Shown here piece by piece: positions 62,178-64,000 of a stretch of DNA of 64,000 nucleotides. Source of the stretch: Martelella sp. HB161492 (GTDB lineage: Bacteria; Pseudomonadota; Alphaproteobacteria; Rhizobiales; Rhizobiaceae); NCBI RefSeq assembly GCF_013184775.1, contig NZ_JAATVV010000007.1, positions 62,001 through 126,000 on the forward strand. The letters are read 5' to 3'. Under the pieces are notes generated by a model. The model had not been told where the DNA came from, made no database searches, and was given only the letters and a program-made list of their open reading frames with translations. A program made the translations under genes and the position numbers. Position 1 is the stretch's first letter; each line of letters starts with the position of its first letter.

Positions 62178-62330
62178 AGGAAAATTACGCTCTGACTAAA
62201 GGGGTAAAAAAGCCGGCGGGCGAAGCACATGCGACAGCCTGCCGACACATGTGAGACCCGACTATCGCCGCGGCACACCCGAACGAAAATTCGATTTTCC
62301 TGATACTCCGCCGCGATTACCCATCAAAAA

Positions 62331-62356
62331 GGCCGGCCCGCTGAAGCGGACCGGCC
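62331..62356 (-). terminator. Terminator of infB
   Basis: Eleven-base stem GGCCGGCCCGC / GCGGACCGGCC (one mismatch) with loop TGAA, 28 bases after the infB stop, followed by TTTTTGATGG on the minus strand. It suggests that infB ends here and that rbfA-truB have their own promoter. Confidence 0.85.
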
Positions 62357-62384
62357 CTTCTTCGATGATCGCGGCAACGCGCTG

Positions 62385-64000
62385 TCAGAGCGTGCGGCTG
62401 ATATGTTCGACGCGGAAGCACTCGATCGTGTCGCCAGCGCGGATATCTTCGTAATTTTCGAAGGCCATGCCGCATTCCTGACCGACCGGCACTTCGCCGA
62501 CTTCGTCCTTGAAGCGCTTGAGCGTCTTGAGCTTGCCCTCGTGGATGACCACGTGATCGCGCACCAGACGGACACCGGCACCACGTTCGACCTTGCCTTC
62601 GGTGACCCGGCAGCCGGCAACCTTGCCGACCTTGGAAATGTTGAAGACCTCGAGGATCTCCGCATTGCCGAGGAAGGTTTCGCGGCGCTCCGGCGACAGC
62701 AGTCCCGACATCGCAGCCTTCACGTCATCCACCAGATCGTAGATGATGTTGTAGTAGCGGATCTCGATGCCGGCCTGTTCGGCAGCACGGCGGGCCTGGG
62801 TATTGGCACGAACGTTGAAGCCGATGATCGCGGCATCGGAGGCTTCCGCCAGCGAGATATCCGATTCGGTGATACCACCGGCCGCCGCGTGGACGATCCG
62901 GGCACGAACCTCATCGGTCCCAAGCTTGTCGAGGGCCGCCTGAATCGCTTCGACCGAACCCTGAACGTCGCCCTTGATAACGAGCGGGAATTCCTTCCGG
63001 CCCGTATCCTGGAGCTGGCTCATCATCTGTTCCAGCGAACCGCGCGAACCCGACTGGCGGGCCGCCGCCTTGTCGCGGGCAAGCCGCTGGCGATATTCGG
63101 CGATCTCGCGGGCCTTGGCTTCGTTCTCAACAACGGCAAAGCGGTCACCGGCGGCCGGCGTTCCCGAAAGACCGAGAATTTCGACAGGTGTCGACGGACC
63201 GGCATCCTTGACATGGGTGCCGCGGTCATTGACCAGTGCGCGCACACGCCCCCACTGATCACCGGCAACGATGATCTGACCCGGCGTCAGCGTACCCTTT
63301 TGAACCAGAACCGTGGCGACGGCACCGCGGCCGCGGTCAAGCTCGGCTTCAATGACCACACCTTCTGCGGTACGGTCCGGATTGGCCTTCAGGTCGAGAA
63401 TTTCCGACTGCAGCAGGATCGCTTCCAGCAGCTTGTCGAGATTCTTGCCGGTCTTGGCCGAAACCTCGACTTCCAGCGTCTCGCCGCCCATGGTTTCAAC
63501 GAAAACCTCATGCTGCAGCAGCGCTGTACGCACCCGCTGCGGATCGGCTTCCGGCTTGTCGATCTTGTTGATCGCCACGATGATCGGAACGCCGGCCGCC
63601 TTGGCATGGCTGATGCTCTCGATCGTCTGCGGCATCACGCTGTCATCGGCAGCAACCACCAGAATGGCAATGTCGGTCGCCTGGGCACCGCGGGCACGCA
63701 TCGCGGTAAAGGCGGCGTGGCCGGGCGTGTCGATGAAGGTAATCTTCTGACCATCCTGCTCGACCTGATAGGCGCCGATATGCTGGGTGATACCGCCAGC
63801 TTCTCCGGCCACCACATTGGCATGGCGGATCGCATCCAGCAGCGAGGTCTTGCCGTGGTCGACATGGCCCATGATGGTGACGACCGGCGCACGGGACACC
63901 ATGTCCTTTTCATCGTCCTCACGACCGAAGATACCCTCTTCGACGTCGGATTCAGCAACGCGCTTGACGGTGTGACCAAATTCGGTGGCAATCAGCTCGG
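62385..64000 (-). CDS. infB: Translation initiation factor IF-2 (5' end outside window)
   Basis: GTPase that brings initiator tRNA to the 30S subunit. The window holds about 538 codons of the C-terminal part; the N-terminal domains lie beyond 64000, and the frame stays open to the edge. GTPase motifs are complete: G1 [13 protein letters not shown]2 [11 protein letters not shown]3 DTPGHAAF, G4 NKIDKPEAD and G5 SAKTG. The later beta-barrel and C1/C2 domains end with [21 protein letters not shown]-like tail residues. An ATG at 63902 is internal and not the start. Confidence 0.98.
   Translation of the reverse strand, partial: ELIATEFGHTVKRVAESDVEEGIFGREDDEKDMVSRAPVVTIMGHVDHGKTSLLDAIRHANVVAGEAGGITQHIGAYQVEQDGQKITFIDTPGHAAFTAMRARGAQATDIAILVVAADDSVMPQTIESISHAKAAGVPIIVAINKIDKPEADPQRVRTALLQHEVFVETMGGETLEVEVSAKTGKNLDKLLEAILLQSEILDLKANPDRTAEGVVIEAELDRGRGAVATVLVQKGTLTPGQIIVAGDQWGRVRALVNDRGTHVKDAGPSTPVEILGLSGTPAAGDRFAVVENEAKAREIAEYRQRLARDKAAARQSGSRGSLEQMMSQLQDTGRKEFPLVIKGDVQGSVEAIQAALDKLGTDEVRARIVHAAAGGITESDISLAEASDAAIIGFNVRANTQARRAAEQAGIEIRYYNIIYDLVDDVKAAMSGLLSPERRETFLGNAEILEVFNISKVGKVAGCRVTEGKVERGAGVRLVRDHVVIHEGKLKTLKRFKDEVGEVPVGQECGMAFENYEDIRAGDTIECFRVEHISRTL

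Noticed and set aside
1-64000. CRISPR array, prophage, IS element or restriction system
   Set aside because: No spaced repeats, integrase, transposase or defence-type genes were seen on either strand.

Overview
The window is a piece of an alphaproteobacterial chromosome, most likely from the Rhizobiaceae (Hyphomicrobiales). Support for this: high GC, the infB-rbfA-truB-rpsO-pnp order, a mannosylfructose osmolyte operon, a glycyl-tRNA synthetase split into glyQ and glyS, mosaic palindromic intergenic elements of the rhizobial (RIME) style, and a DUF1127 gene followed by CCTCCTCCC-loop RNA hairpins. No phage, IS transposase or CRISPR array is visible. Most of it is core genome with catabolic modules between.

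Layout. 1-4.3 kb: nucleoside or nucleobase module (BMP-type binding protein, metal-dependent amidohydrolase, cytidine deaminase, creatininase-family hydrolase). 4.4-12.2 kb: glyS and glyQ, separated by a secreted unknown, a DUF2207 membrane protein, a class-I-like EPSP synthase and LemA. 12.3-17.3 kb: proline symporter, DMT exporter, S49 peptidase, tRNA-modification-type methyltransferase. 17.4-24.5 kb: ispB-TPR-ispE-moaB operon, a glycosyltransferase-like gene, a radical SAM gene, rnhB and tRNA-Pro(CGG).

24.9-28.1 kb: dgcN-dgcA (D-glutamate catabolism by N-acetylation and racemization), then a DapA-family lyase resembling the 1-pyrroline-4-hydroxy-2-carboxylate deaminase of hydroxyproline catabolism. 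28.2-30 kb: a coiled-coil unknown, a DUF1127 micro-protein, and three tandem hairpins that each present a CCTCCTCCC (anti-Shine-Dalgarno) loop. 30-32.7 kb: two divergent M18 aminopeptidases in tandem. 32.7-41.1 kb: an eight-gene divergon. One arm encodes a GntR regulator and an Asp/Glu-racemase-family enzyme; the other a ThDP enzyme, a D-amino-acid-dehydrogenase-like flavoprotein, a TRAP transporter and a second carrier. One perfect CTGTATACAG palindrome lies between the arms. Together with dgcNA this looks like a scavenging region for D-amino acids or related cyclic amino acids. It is the best candidate for an undescribed pathway.

41.4-54 kb: asd, two PAP2 phosphatases, leuB, a polysaccharide deacetylase, glycerate kinase, mannosylfructose synthesis (mfpsA-mfppB), leuD, a CoA-ester lyase with DUF1737, and a 3-hydroxyisobutyryl-CoA hydrolase-like gene. 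54-64 kb: VOC protein, RsmC-like methyltransferase, pnp (with a folded leader), rpsO, M20 amidohydrolase, truB, rbfA, a 590-base non-coding stretch with a candidate sRNA and a RIME-like repeat, a small repeat-containing ORF, and the 3' part of infB, which runs off the window.
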